Shown piece by piece: positions 34,491 through 43,442 of a DNA stretch of 64,000 bases. Each line of letters opens with the position of its first letter. Position 1 is the first letter of the stretch. The position numbers and the translations under genes are program-made. Under the pieces are notes generated by a model. The model was not told where the DNA came from and made no database searches. It worked only from the letters and a program-made list of their open reading frames with translations. This DNA is from Candidatus Rifleibacteriota bacterium. GTDB lineage: Bacteria; Muiribacteriota; Ozemobacteria; Ozemobacterales; Ozemobacteraceae. The stretch covers positions 106,351 through 170,350 of the forward strand of contig JADFZL010000017.1 of the NCBI GenBank assembly GCA_015232575.1. Direction: 5' to 3'.

Positions 34491-34643
34491 GTACGCAAAA
34501 TCTTAATACGGGGTCTAATTTGCATGTTAACTTTTGGGTGGGCTGTCATCTCGAACGAATGTGAGAGATCTCCATAAATGCTAGATTTCTCCCTTTGGTC
34601 GAAATGACATTGATTAATGACCCTATTATTAAATTTGCTGTAC
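34491..34643. repeat. Palindromic repeat R1, copy D (complete, 153 bp)
   Basis: Outer arms GTACGCAAAATCTTAATACG and the inverse CTATTATTAAATTTGCTGTAC flank the inner palindrome from TGTCATCTCGAACG to GGTCGAAATGACA. The whole element is one imperfect palindrome with ends near GTA..TAC. Confidence 0.85.
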
Positions 34644-34685
34644 TAAGGGGCAACTCAATTGTCATCTATTGCCACGCAGGCGGTG

Positions 34686-35327
34686 TTATTCGTTGTTCCA
34701 GAGATCTGAATTTCCTGATTTTCCTGCGAAAATCGAAGATATAACCTGTCTTTTTGTTGGAAATCTGGGATTTTCTGAATCCAAAATAACCTTTAAAAGA
34801 ATATTGTCCTGCCATTGAATATTGCCGTCGATCTTTTGAGGGAGCCAGAAGTGCTGTATTGTAAATTCGGTTATTCTTGGAATTCCGTAAAGCTGCGTTG
34901 CTGCAGGATCGAACACATAATCCTTTCCCTGTTTCGGAGATACTTCTCTGTAAATGCCTCTCTCGCCGGACAAATATCTGTAAGTTACTTTCTGAGCATT
35001 ATTGATCAGATCAATTTCTCCGGAAAATGGAAGTGTTGATGCCGAAAGAAGATTCTGCGCATCTGAAACAGAAAAGGACGCAATGTCAGGGATACTTACT
35101 GACACAGCGGCGAGAAGATCCCGGCGAAAATCTGAAAAAAAACGCATTCCCGCACGCATAGTATCAAGGTTATCCTGACCCTTCATTGTCGAAGTCATCG
35201 TTCGTGAAAAAAGAGTCTGTATGACAGCAAACAGAATTCCCGATATGAGTATCGCCATTGTTACTTCAACAAGCGTAAAACCTCTTCTGACGGGATTTTT
35301 ATAAAGTTTCATACAAAACATTGTCAA
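34686..35327 (-). CDS. Pilin-like protein, GspJ type (triad 1)
   Basis: A 213-residue protein with a type IV prepilin leader: basic start (MKLYKNPVRR), processing site G|FTLVEV with Glu at +5, and a hydrophobic helix (TMAILISGILFAVIQTLF). The globular part is beta-rich (RYLSGERGIYREV, PRITEFTIQHFWLPQ), as in GspJ minor pseudopilins. It overlaps the GspI-like gene by 4 bases, which overlaps the 839-residue gene, giving an operon of three. TTG 35327 (overlapping the upstream TGA), ATG 35321 and ATG 35312 are possible starts, with GGAGG placed for the first two. Likely part of the tip of a pilus-like or secretion filament; no assembly machinery is in view. Confidence 0.85.
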   Translation of the reverse strand: MTMFCMKLYKNPVRRGFTLVEVTMAILISGILFAVIQTLFSRTMTSTMKGQDNLDTMRAGMRFFSDFRRDLLAAVSVSIPDIASFSVSDAQNLLSASTLPFSGEIDLINNAQKVTYRYLSGERGIYREVSPKQGKDYVFDPAATQLYGIPRITEFTIQHFWLPQKIDGNIQWQDNILLKVILDSENPRFPTKRQVISSIFAGKSGNSDLWNNE

Positions 35328-35875
35328 GATTCCTCCCTGAGGATAAGCGAAAAAGACGCATGTTGTACTATAGTCTCACTCGGAGCATTTTTCCAGCCGA
35401 GAAAAATATTTGCAGACCAGAATCTCGCTGCTGGAGATTTAAGAATTTTCTGCCCTGAACCCGCATCAAGAGAAATGTCTTCCAGTTTAATTTCTCTTCT
35501 CACAAACGCCGGGTCAAGTGGTGATAAAAGAAATCTGTACGACGAATTAGTGAGCTGCGGAAATTTTACCAGAAACTCTTCTTTCGGTCCGGCGGGACCA
35601 ATCTGCTTAACAACATCAGCGTGAGAAAAAAGCTTTGCGGCATCCAGACCAGAAACCTGCCGGATGTCTTTAAAATGCACTGCCATTCTCTGAAGCTGGT
35701 CTGATATTTCTGCTGCATAATTCACAGCATGCAACTCATAAACAGAAGCATTGCTGACTCTGTTAGACATTGAAATGAGGTAAAATAGCGGACCTGCAAC
35801 GAGCCCGAGAACAACCGTTGCCACAAGAATTTCAATCATAGTCAACCCTGAAATTTTCTGCCTATTCACCACCAA
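35324..35875 (-). CDS. Pilin-like protein, GspI/PilV type (triad 1)
   Basis: A 183-residue protein starting MVVNRQKISG|LTMIEILVATVVLGLV: Gly then LTMIE with Glu at +5, the prepilin peptidase site, followed by the usual hydrophobic helix. GspI/PilV-like spacing (YAAEISDQLQRMAVHFKDI after the helix). The start is TTG or one of two GTG codons; GAGG lies just upstream of the GTG at 35872. It overlaps both neighbours by 4-14 bases, so the three are coupled. Role: minor pilin near the filament tip. The rest of the globular part is not recognisable. Confidence 0.82.
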   Translation of the reverse strand: MVVNRQKISGLTMIEILVATVVLGLVAGPLFYLISMSNRVSNASVYELHAVNYAAEISDQLQRMAVHFKDIRQVSGLDAAKLFSHADVVKQIGPAGPKEEFLVKFPQLTNSSYRFLLSPLDPAFVRREIKLEDISLDAGSGQKILKSPAARFWSANIFLGWKNAPSETIVQHASFSLILREES

Positions 35876-38381
35876 ATATCCTCACATACTGATTTTTATT
35901 ATCAATAATAACTTGTCTTGATTCAGAGTAATAGTTATCAATGTTATGGTTAAAAGCCGGATTATACCTTATCAGCCCGCCTTCCGGAAAATCCCACATT
36001 GTAACGCGAAGAACCTGATTATCATAAAGTCCCATTTCCCATATTGCAAGACCTCCGAAAATATTCATTTTCTTTACACCGGCATCCCCGGAAAGCAGTC
36101 TGCCGCCCTGTGACGATGCTCCACTGCCATGGGCAAGAGCTACGAGATATGCATCTATTTCACTCTGAGTTGAAAGTGCAATATTACCCTCCAGTGCAAC
36201 TATTGTACAAAGGTTTTTGGGAAATCCAGTAGTTTTGTCGCGAGGGCTGATTAATGGCCCCGGAATAACAATGTCGCCCCGGTCTGCAATAATCATGAGA
36301 TTACTTTGCAGAAGGACTTTTGCAGGAAGAGAAAGAAGTTCATCATTTTGCGCAGGGTTCTGGGGAGACTGAGTATTCAGGTTCTTTCTGCGTACAACAT
36401 AGACTATTCCGGGAAATCTGGGAACATACCATGATGAAAAAGAATATGAAGGAGCAAAAAAGCCTTTTGTCTCAACATCTTCAGCTTCACCAAAATCTTT
36501 GAATTCCAGATCAAGATTGTCACCTGCTTTCCCAAATACAGCACTGCAAAAAGCTCTATTTTCCTGCATCTGGTCTTTACAAGTGGAAAGATCAATAAAA
36601 TGTGTTATACGCCCGCTGTCAAGGATTGTATCAACAGAATAAGTGGCAATATCATCTTCATAATATTTCACTTTTCCCGCATCTGCTGGAATTTTCATGG
36701 AAAGGAATGGAGAAAAAAGTCCCTTCGGTTGAGGAACACCGTTTTCATCGTATTTTTTCGGAAGTATATCCTGTATCGCCCCCTGTTGGGAAACCGGATC
36801 AAAACTGGCATGTCCGAATGCTGGATATCTGCCCGCACTGAACAATGTAGTATATGCCATTGCCTCAAAAAACGAATTGTATGAAATTCCCGCAAATTTT
36901 TCAAATGGACCGCTGCGAGGAGAGAAATCTATTGGTTTTACCTTTTTAAAAGTTTCGTATCCAGAATCGTCACCTTTGAAAACATTGTTATATTTGGAAA
37001 CTTGAAGAATTCTGTCTGTCCTTTTCAGATATACCGGGTCCAGGGCATAGTAAATTCTGGAGCCGTCTGACGGCTGAGCTGAGTTTGGCGGGTTTCTCGG
37101 CATGATTCTTCCCTTGAAGTCTTCCATTGGCCCACTCGGAGGATTCAATACCGCTTTTCCTTCCATCTGGTAATATTTGGCAAATGAAGCCAGAACCGGA
37201 CCAACCATGAGCGTTCTTGAGGGTCTCTGAAGATCACCGTAAGGCAACAACCATGATGAAGCACAATTTTTTACATCAGTGACAGTTGTTGAACCAATAC
37301 TGGGCCATAGTTCTTCGTTTAATATTCCAAGCGGTGAGTATGCATATCCGCTGCTTTCGCCGATTGTGTAAAATCCCTGAAAAATTCCAGTAACTTTGAT
37401 ATCTGAAAAATCTGCTCCAGAAGTCTGGATGTCAGCAATACTGATTTTTTCCGGATTAAAAATAAGCTGCCTTTTATCATTTCTCGTTGGAAAACCAAAC
37501 ATGTAATTTGTACCACCAGGGCTGTCGTAACCTGATCCCAGGCGCAGAACCACAGGACCATCGCCGACAGACGCTTTCCATGGACCCAGAAAAACCCAAC
37601 CCCGGTTAAAGATATCCTTTTCCAGATCAGGAAACGAACTACCGTCTCCGGGTTTACCGAAGTAGTTTCCATTTATTACTTTTAATGTCCCTGTATATTT
37701 CTTATTTTGAGGGATTGGAAATTCATAATTCGGATGAATCTGTCCGGTATAATTCAAGCCGACAGAGTTATATGAGTGCTGCCATGGCGTATAAGGCACG
37801 AAGAGAGAGAATCTTGCGAATGGTCCGGGATTGAAGCTGACGACTTTGCATTTTCGTATAATTTCTGCCTTTCGCGCAAGCTTCTGAAATTCGATATTGC
37901 AGGTTATGGTTAAATCGGCAGATTTTTCAACTGGATCAAAAACATTGGATGTGCCCGGACTCATTTTCTTAATATTACTGAGTTTTAATGAAATTTCCCT
38001 GCAATGCGGAGGGCCCCAGGAACTTTGAAGATGCTTGAGTCTTGCAAGATAAGCATTTATATCATCAAGAAGAGGTTCCAGAATCTGGCTGGGAAACTGT
38101 ATTTCCTGCGACGGATCTACAGTTGAAGAAAAAAGCTGAGGGAAAAAAGCAGGTGTTACAACATATTTTCCATGAATATTAAGCTCTTCAGCGAGAATAT
38201 GCGCAGTAGAGGCGGCAAGTCTTCCGGCAATTTCTCCGATAAGTTCATGGTGAGCAACTCTGTTCTGCTGCATGACAGTTCTGTGATAACTGTAAATTGC
38301 TGCTGCCATTACCATGGAAAGAAGCAGTATCATACCCAGCACAAAACCACTGCGATCGGCACTCAACCGCCTTTTCAGCAT
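35862..38381 (-). CDS. Giant PilX/GspK-like pilin-domain protein (triad 1)
   Basis: An 839-residue protein whose N-terminus (MLKRRLSADRSGFVLGMILLLSM) looks like a prepilin leader: basic residues, SG|FVLGM and a hydrophobic helix (to about 32), but the +5 residue is Met rather than Glu, as in GspK/PilX types. The next 150 residues have helical and strand pieces; the central 400 residues are unassigned, with many Pro/Gly/Tyr. The end (about 690-839) has repeating strands such as IADRGDIVIPGPLI, TIVALEGNIALS and MNIFGGLAIWEMG, which looks like a beta-solenoid or bactofilin-like region. Probably the tip-capping, target-facing member of the triad. Paralogs: the 715- and 583-residue proteins. Confidence 0.75.
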   Translation of the reverse strand: MLKRRLSADRSGFVLGMILLLSMVMAAAIYSYHRTVMQQNRVAHHELIGEIAGRLAASTAHILAEELNIHGKYVVTPAFFPQLFSSTVDPSQEIQFPSQILEPLLDDINAYLARLKHLQSSWGPPHCREISLKLSNIKKMSPGTSNVFDPVEKSADLTITCNIEFQKLARKAEIIRKCKVVSFNPGPFARFSLFVPYTPWQHSYNSVGLNYTGQIHPNYEFPIPQNKKYTGTLKVINGNYFGKPGDGSSFPDLEKDIFNRGWVFLGPWKASVGDGPVVLRLGSGYDSPGGTNYMFGFPTRNDKRQLIFNPEKISIADIQTSGADFSDIKVTGIFQGFYTIGESSGYAYSPLGILNEELWPSIGSTTVTDVKNCASSWLLPYGDLQRPSRTLMVGPVLASFAKYYQMEGKAVLNPPSGPMEDFKGRIMPRNPPNSAQPSDGSRIYYALDPVYLKRTDRILQVSKYNNVFKGDDSGYETFKKVKPIDFSPRSGPFEKFAGISYNSFFEAMAYTTLFSAGRYPAFGHASFDPVSQQGAIQDILPKKYDENGVPQPKGLFSPFLSMKIPADAGKVKYYEDDIATYSVDTILDSGRITHFIDLSTCKDQMQENRAFCSAVFGKAGDNLDLEFKDFGEAEDVETKGFFAPSYSFSSWYVPRFPGIVYVVRRKNLNTQSPQNPAQNDELLSLPAKVLLQSNLMIIADRGDIVIPGPLISPRDKTTGFPKNLCTIVALEGNIALSTQSEIDAYLVALAHGSGASSQGGRLLSGDAGVKKMNIFGGLAIWEMGLYDNQVLRVTMWDFPEGGLIRYNPAFNHNIDNYYSESRQVIIDNKNQYVRIFGGE

Positions 38382-38416
38382 TATTGAACCACCTTTATAG
38401 TTACAATTTATATAAT

Positions 38417-38764
38417 TCAGGCAATTTTTTTTGCATCCTGCAAGTCTTTTGCAACCCGTGCAATTGCGGTTACCTGAGTAAGCGCGAGCACTTTCTGTTT
38501 TATTGGATCAAGACCGCAAATAACCACGGTTCCATTATATTCCTCGACCACCATTCCAACTATCTCAATAATAGAACCAATTCCAGGACTACAAAGAACG
38601 GTGCATTCAGAGAGATCTAATATTACTCTGCCTTTTTTTGCGCAGAGAAGCTCTTCGATTTTTTCGACCAGTTCTTCGCCAACCTTTTCTCCAAAATATC
38701 CCACGATGCTGAAAATTACTATTCCATTTTCTTCAGTTTGTTTAAGAATATAGTTTTCGGACAT
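38417..38764 (-). CDS. STAS-domain protein (anti-anti-sigma factor-like)
   Basis: A 115-residue protein made of one STAS domain. GRVILDLSECTVLCSPGIG contains the helix-start serine (Ser59) that kinases phosphorylate in SpoIIAA/RsbV proteins, and the following helix begins GIGSIIEIVGMV. In partner switching, the unphosphorylated form binds the anti-sigma kinase and frees a sigma factor, and SpoIIE-type phosphatases, three of which lie in this window, remove the phosphate. No RsbW/SpoIIAB-like kinase is present here. It lies between triad 1 and the HEAT protein gene, all on the minus strand. Whether it controls transcription or some other partner is open. Confidence 0.85.
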   Translation of the reverse strand: MSENYILKQTEENGIVIFSIVGYFGEKVGEELVEKIEELLCAKKGRVILDLSECTVLCSPGIGSIIEIVGMVVEEYNGTVVICGLDPIKQKVLALTQVTAIARVAKDLQDAKKIA

Positions 38765-38797
38765 TATTCACCTCTATAAATGTTTTCACGAACAAGA

Positions 38798-41638
38798 TTA
38801 TTTTTTTTCTGGAGTCAATTCGGTATCAGCAGTGAAATCCTGCATTATTCTGATAAATCTTGCAACCGTGTGACTGCCTTCATATTCTCGCATAGGGCTT
38901 ACCTGAATTTCAAGTTTTTTTCCTTTCTGATATTTCGCAAGTCGTTCATTTGCTCCAACAATCAGAAACTTCTTCCTGTCTTCGGTAAGGAAGTATATGC
39001 CAATCGGATGAGTTGAAATTTCTGATGTAAAACCTGTTATGTCGGCTGGTTTTAGGGAAAGAGGTGTTCCAAGTTGTTTTAGTGGCTTTAATTCAGGCGC
39101 GCTGTACACAAACATTCCACCAATGATAATCAGGCACAAAAAGCCCATAATTCCCCAGATTTTCCAGTTGAATGAAATAACTTTTTCAGCTATTTGTTCC
39201 TGAATTTCATCTATTTTCTTCGCCTGTTTTTCTTCCTTTTTCAGTGCCTTCAGAGAATAGGCTTTGGGAGGCTCTGCAGCGGCAAGTTTCTCTTTTTCGA
39301 GTCGCTCTTCCCAGACCGGTTCGAGATCAGCTAGTTTCTCAGCCTGAACTTGCCCCATGGCTTTCAATTCTGTAAAAATTTGTCTGGAAGCCGCCATCAT
39401 CAGGTCAATTCTGAACTTGATTGACTTTTTACACAGCTGGTTCAGAAAGAAAAGGCTTTCCGGGTCTGGATTCGCCTGGAAAATGCACAATCCCGATTCA
39501 AAAAGTTCCTGTGAGATATCACCCCCGAGAAATTCAACAAGCAAAGGCCTCACAAGAATAAAATCGAAACTTGAAGCAGCAGCTAGTCCAGCCCCCTGAA
39601 CAGTTGTATTATGATTGGAAAGCATAGTTTTTATTAATGCCAACGCCTGCTTTGTATCAAACTTCTGAAGCAACCTGATTGCCTCCAGTTGAACTCGGAT
39701 ACTGGAAGAATGAACAAACTTGCTGAGATACAGATCAAGCATTTCTTTGTCTATATCAGCAAGGAAATTCAGGGCACCAATCTGAAGATCTGCATCAGAA
39801 GAGTTCAACCACTTCTCTGCAATGGAAATGCAGCTTCTCTTTTTCAGTTTTCCACAGCAGCGAAGCGCGGCAGCTCTGACTTTTTTGCTGTATTCGTGAG
39901 AATCGAGGACTTTTTCTGCAATCTCAAGTCTGAATGCCGTCTCAGAATTGTCAAAACTCGAAAAAAATCTTTTCTGCTCACTGTCTTTCAGCTCATTGAA
40001 AGATTCAAGAGAGTCACAGCGAAAAGGTTTTTCAGATTGAATCTCTGATTCGAAGTCTATTTGAGCTGGGTTTTCTGGTGTTTGTGCAGACAAAGATTCA
40101 GGCTGTGTGGCAAGTTGAGAAGCAGAAGTTGCCTCAACTGAATTTGTCAAAGGAGTGCTACCAGAAGGAGAAGGAGAAGGAGATGGAGGTGGAGTAGGAG
40201 CAAGAACAGAAGTGGAAGTGTCAGAAGATGTGGCGGCCAAAGATGCTTGATTCGGGGTACTTAATGACGATGGAGCCATAATTACTTCGGGAGACACTTC
40301 TTTTGCGCCTGAAGGTGGAAAAGCTGGAGCTGATGCTGTTACTGAATCGGACACAGACGTTGATATGTTTGCAAGCGAAGAAGCTGGTGTTTGTGCTGGT
40401 GTTTGCGCTGGCACAGAAGCAGAAATTGACGCTGGTGCTGAGGCAGAAACGCTGTCTGACATTTTCAGTTTCTTTTCAGCGGCAGTCTGTAAAACTGCGG
40501 TCAGAAAATCTTTAATTGTCGGTTCCAGAGGCCAGAGGAAAACAAGCGGAAATATTTCCCTGACGGCAGAATTCTCAACAGCACGGGAAAGACTCGAACG
40601 TATTTCGTCCCATTCAGACGGTGAAGTGTTTTTCAGTTTGATAACATTTTCCTGAAGAAATCTTACTGCTGCACGTTTTCGAATCCATTTCTGGAGACGT
40701 TCCAGGTATGCATCGAACTGATCACCCAGGATTCCTGAGTCCTTTAAAACCTTGCAGGAATTCTGAATTATAGACTTTGTAAGCTTTGCTTTTTCTGCTC
40801 CGGAACGTTCAGCAATTTCCCATAACTTAAATGGAATCTCTTTATCAGGGTTAATTTCAAAAAGTGATCCGGCTTTTTCCAGCAGAAAAAGATTGTCCTC
40901 TATTGAAAAATATTTGATAACAACAGATTTAATATCTGCAAACGGAAAGTGAAAAAGATCAACAATAGCTATTTCGCGTGCTGACTGGTTGTCGTCGTAC
41001 AGGAACTCCTCAAGATGCTTCAGAGCTTCCTGCGGATCAATTTTAAAAAGCCCTCTGATGGCCATGATATGCAGCTTGGGATCATCACTGGTTAAGAGTC
41101 TTGGAAGAAACTTGACCAGAGCATCTGGCGCATTCTCAACGAGCACAGAAAGAACTGCCATCCTTACAGAAACACTCGAAGCTGTAAGCTTTGGTGCTAA
41201 TTCCTGAAGATTCTCACGTGGCCAGACTTTTGCAAATGTTTTAACAATAAGAGCTGAAATAAGTGTATTTTTTTCTTCTTTAAACCACAATGGGGCCTGA
41301 GAAGACCATTCTTTGATCTGTTTTCTTGTTAAGCCACGCAAGATTCTCAACCTTGATGAATCCGATAGAGTTTTAAAATTCTCCGGATTCAGGTCTTCAT
41401 CCGGTATTTTCGTGTGATTTTCCATGAGGGACTGAGATACCAGCTCAAGAGCGTAAGTGAGCATCTGCAGGCACTCTTCATCTGTTTCATCTTTCAAAAC
41501 ATTCTGCAGAAAACCTCTTATTTCATCTGAAGCTTGATTTTCCTGGATCAGTTGTTCAATTGCAATAAGTCTTACGGAACGTATCGGTGCAGATATTTCC
41601 TGCATTAACTGAGATACTTTTGTATTTGGACTCATCAT
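38798..41638 (-). CDS. HEAT-repeat protein with Ala/Ser/Pro linker and C-terminal membrane segment
   Basis: A 946-residue protein from ATG 41638. It carries two HEAT-like helical repeat regions (about 5-380 and 540-760; patterns such as SARLRILRGL, LTSDDPKLHIMAIRGLFKI and SSDADLQIGALNFLADI). Between them is a Ser/Ala/Pro/Thr linker (roughly 390-520) of low complexity. A single membrane segment lies near the end (IWGIMGFLCLIIIGGMFVY), followed by about 110 residues outside or inside with IGIYFLTEDRKKFLIVG and VARFIRIMQD. The orientation is unknown. The frame is open 16 codons further, but AGGTG directly before ATG 41638 or 41635 makes these the likely starts. Possibly a scaffold for protein assemblies; it adjoins the STAS gene. 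Confidence 0.75.
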   Translation of the reverse strand: MMSPNTKVSQLMQEISAPIRSVRLIAIEQLIQENQASDEIRGFLQNVLKDETDEECLQMLTYALELVSQSLMENHTKIPDEDLNPENFKTLSDSSRLRILRGLTRKQIKEWSSQAPLWFKEEKNTLISALIVKTFAKVWPRENLQELAPKLTASSVSVRMAVLSVLVENAPDALVKFLPRLLTSDDPKLHIMAIRGLFKIDPQEALKHLEEFLYDDNQSAREIAIVDLFHFPFADIKSVVIKYFSIEDNLFLLEKAGSLFEINPDKEIPFKLWEIAERSGAEKAKLTKSIIQNSCKVLKDSGILGDQFDAYLERLQKWIRKRAAVRFLQENVIKLKNTSPSEWDEIRSSLSRAVENSAVREIFPLVFLWPLEPTIKDFLTAVLQTAAEKKLKMSDSVSASAPASISASVPAQTPAQTPASSLANISTSVSDSVTASAPAFPPSGAKEVSPEVIMAPSSLSTPNQASLAATSSDTSTSVLAPTPPPSPSPSPSGSTPLTNSVEATSASQLATQPESLSAQTPENPAQIDFESEIQSEKPFRCDSLESFNELKDSEQKRFFSSFDNSETAFRLEIAEKVLDSHEYSKKVRAAALRCCGKLKKRSCISIAEKWLNSSDADLQIGALNFLADIDKEMLDLYLSKFVHSSSIRVQLEAIRLLQKFDTKQALALIKTMLSNHNTTVQGAGLAAASSFDFILVRPLLVEFLGGDISQELFESGLCIFQANPDPESLFFLNQLCKKSIKFRIDLMMAASRQIFTELKAMGQVQAEKLADLEPVWEERLEKEKLAAAEPPKAYSLKALKKEEKQAKKIDEIQEQIAEKVISFNWKIWGIMGFLCLIIIGGMFVYSAPELKPLKQLGTPLSLKPADITGFTSEISTHPIGIYFLTEDRKKFLIVGANERLAKYQKGKKLEIQVSPMREYEGSHTVARFIRIMQDFTADTELTPEKK

Positions 41639-41769
41639 TTCACCTGACAATAAAAGGTATTTACAGCTGTGGCATATCAAATACACAAAGCCCTGTCAGC
41701 AATCAGTTTATCACAAATAAATCATAATTGCTTCGATTAATTTTATATCAACGCTCATCAAAGTTTTGT

Positions 41770-42825
41770 TTAATTGTCAGGTGTTTCCTGGCTTTTCCCA
41801 TCCAATTGGGGAAGGTAAGTTGCAGTTTGAGGCTGAGTATGGGTCTGATTTGAATTCCCGTTGAAAGAGTCGCTCTCAATGATTTTTCCACTCTGATTTA
41901 TTTTGACAAATTTGTTATCCTGTATAATCTTTTCGCCAGTTTTGGAATTGATTCTGAGTTTTCCCTTCATAAGCAGAACTTCTGTGTGGTCTGGTGATAC
42001 TTTTACCTGAAATTCCGTTCCAAGACATGAAATACTGCTGCAAGGTGTAATTACCGAAAATGGGGCTTCTCCGGGACGAATGACACACTTAACCTCACCG
42101 TTATCAAGTACAACACCTTCTTTTGTCATTGAAAATTGTGAGCCTTTGGAAAGATCCAGGATTGAACTTTTCTTCCAGAAAACTTTAAGATTTGACGCCT
42201 GGGCGACCTCATATTTTACGCCTGCAACAAGCTTCTTCTCATCAGCTGGAAGATTTTGCGGATTTTCTATTATGGCAAAAGGTGCATCAGCAGCAGTGTC
42301 ACTGCGGAACCCAAAATGCAACACTGTTTCATTGACTGAATGTTCAGGTAAATGACTGACTCCGTTCTTATCAGAACTGCGGCGTGTCCCGATCTGGAAG
42401 AACAGAAGAGCTGCAACGAAGCACGACAGAAGTGCAAAAACTGCCGTTTGCGGCGCCTGCAAAAAAAGTAATAAACTCCTGAAATATCCTCCCAAAGCGC
42501 TTTCTGCAGTATCATCGTTCACTTGTTGTTTTGCATCAACAGGAACTTTTTTTGCAGTATTACACTGGGCTTTCTGACTTCGAGATGTAGAAACAGCTTC
42601 TTTATACAACGCATCCATGAATTTCGGCTGAGGCGGTGGACAGTCAGGCTTTCTGCAATAAGCACTGATGTCTTTTTCAATTTCGCTGAATTCTTCAAGC
42701 GTTTTTCTGCATGAAGAACAGATTTCAAGATGTTTCTCCAGCTCACTGGTTTTTGACGCAGAGAGAGTTTTATCGAGAAATTCCTGAATTTCAAATTCGT
42801 CGGGGCATTTCTTCATGTTTATCAT
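41770..42825 (-). CDS. Anti-sigma factor with zinc finger and FecR domain
   Basis: A 351-residue membrane protein. The N-terminal zinc-finger anti-sigma domain carries HLEICSSC (HxxxCxxC) at about 32-39, which binds sigma region in ZAS-type anti-sigma factors. A membrane segment follows (about 132-152), then an extracytoplasmic FecR-like domain (about 200-305: SQFSMTKEGVVLDNGEV, FSVITPCSSISCLGTEFQV, LLMKGKLRI) and a Gln/Asn/Ser-rich tail. It is encoded just after the ECF sigma factor; TGATG links them (sigma stop TGA, anti-sigma ATG at 42825; the TTG one codon earlier is also open). Likely holds the sigma factor at the membrane until a signal. Confidence 0.85.
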   Translation of the reverse strand: MINMKKCPDEFEIQEFLDKTLSASKTSELEKHLEICSSCRKTLEEFSEIEKDISAYCRKPDCPPPQPKFMDALYKEAVSTSRSQKAQCNTAKKVPVDAKQQVNDDTAESALGGYFRSLLLFLQAPQTAVFALLSCFVAALLFFQIGTRRSSDKNGVSHLPEHSVNETVLHFGFRSDTAADAPFAIIENPQNLPADEKKLVAGVKYEVAQASNLKVFWKKSSILDLSKGSQFSMTKEGVVLDNGEVKCVIRPGEAPFSVITPCSSISCLGTEFQVKVSPDHTEVLLMKGKLRINSKTGEKIIQDNKFVKINQSGKIIESDSFNGNSNQTHTQPQTATYLPQLDGKSQETPDN

Positions 42826-43403
42826 CAAGTCACCCTGTCATCTGAAATGTCTTCTGAAATACCTTTTTCAGAGAAAACCTTCTGACGCAAAATACTTCGA
42901 GAGCGGAAAAGGTAAACCTTAATAGTGCTTACTGGAGTTTCGAGCAATTCCGCTATTTCCTCAATCTTCAACTGAAGAGCATGTTTCATAAGAAAGATAA
43001 TACGCAACTCAATTGGTAACAGTTCAAGAAATCCATCAATCTCACACCGACTGCTGAGTTTCTCGTCCTGAGGGACCTGATTAACAGAGGATTTATCAGC
43101 AGAGAAAGACAGTGGCATCAGAACTACTCTTTTTCTTCTTGCATGTTCTTTTGCAACATTCAAAGCAATTCGAGCCACCCAGGGGCCAAATGATCTGCTG
43201 GTATCAAATTGATCAAGTTTTTTCACCGCATGAAGAAAAGCTTCCTGGCAGATGTCCTCTGCCTGCTCCTGCGGGCGGACAGTTTTCCGGAGAATCTTAA
43301 AAATTCCAATCCAATATCTCGATACAAGCTCTTCCAGAGACTTGCGATCTCCGGATAGAACCTGCTGAACAAGGGTTCCATCAGAAATTGGGAAATTGGT
43401 CAA
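42825..43403 (-). CDS. ECF-family RNA polymerase sigma factor
   Basis: A 192-residue sigma factor. Region 2 (about 20-90) shows RYWIGIFKILRKTVRPQEQAED and ICQEAFLHAVKKLDQFD; region 4 (about 125-185) shows FLELLPIELRIIFLMKHALQ, then IEEIAELLETPVSTIKVYLFR with a helix-turn-helix. The start is TTG with AGGAG 5 bases upstream. It lies between a lipoprotein gene and its anti-sigma FecR gene in one operon. The upstream site (TGTAACC-N17-CATAG) is shared with two secreted protein genes, so self-activation and control of those genes is an inference from the sequence. Confidence 0.9.
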   Translation of the reverse strand: MTNFPISDGTLVQQVLSGDRKSLEELVSRYWIGIFKILRKTVRPQEQAEDICQEAFLHAVKKLDQFDTSRSFGPWVARIALNVAKEHARRKRVVLMPLSFSADKSSVNQVPQDEKLSSRCEIDGFLELLPIELRIIFLMKHALQLKIEEIAELLETPVSTIKVYLFRSRSILRQKVFSEKGISEDISDDRVT

Positions 43404-43442
43404 CTCTACTCCTGCACCACCAACATTATACCTATTTTATTC

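Larger units (their letters stand above)
34381..34685. other. Repeat-filled gap before the first pilin-like triad
   Basis: About 305 bases between convergent genes, nearly all R2 copy 3 (34388-34418 plus the CAGCAACATTGTCACAGCG part to 34478) and R1 copy D (34491-34643). No gene is visible. Confidence 0.75.
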
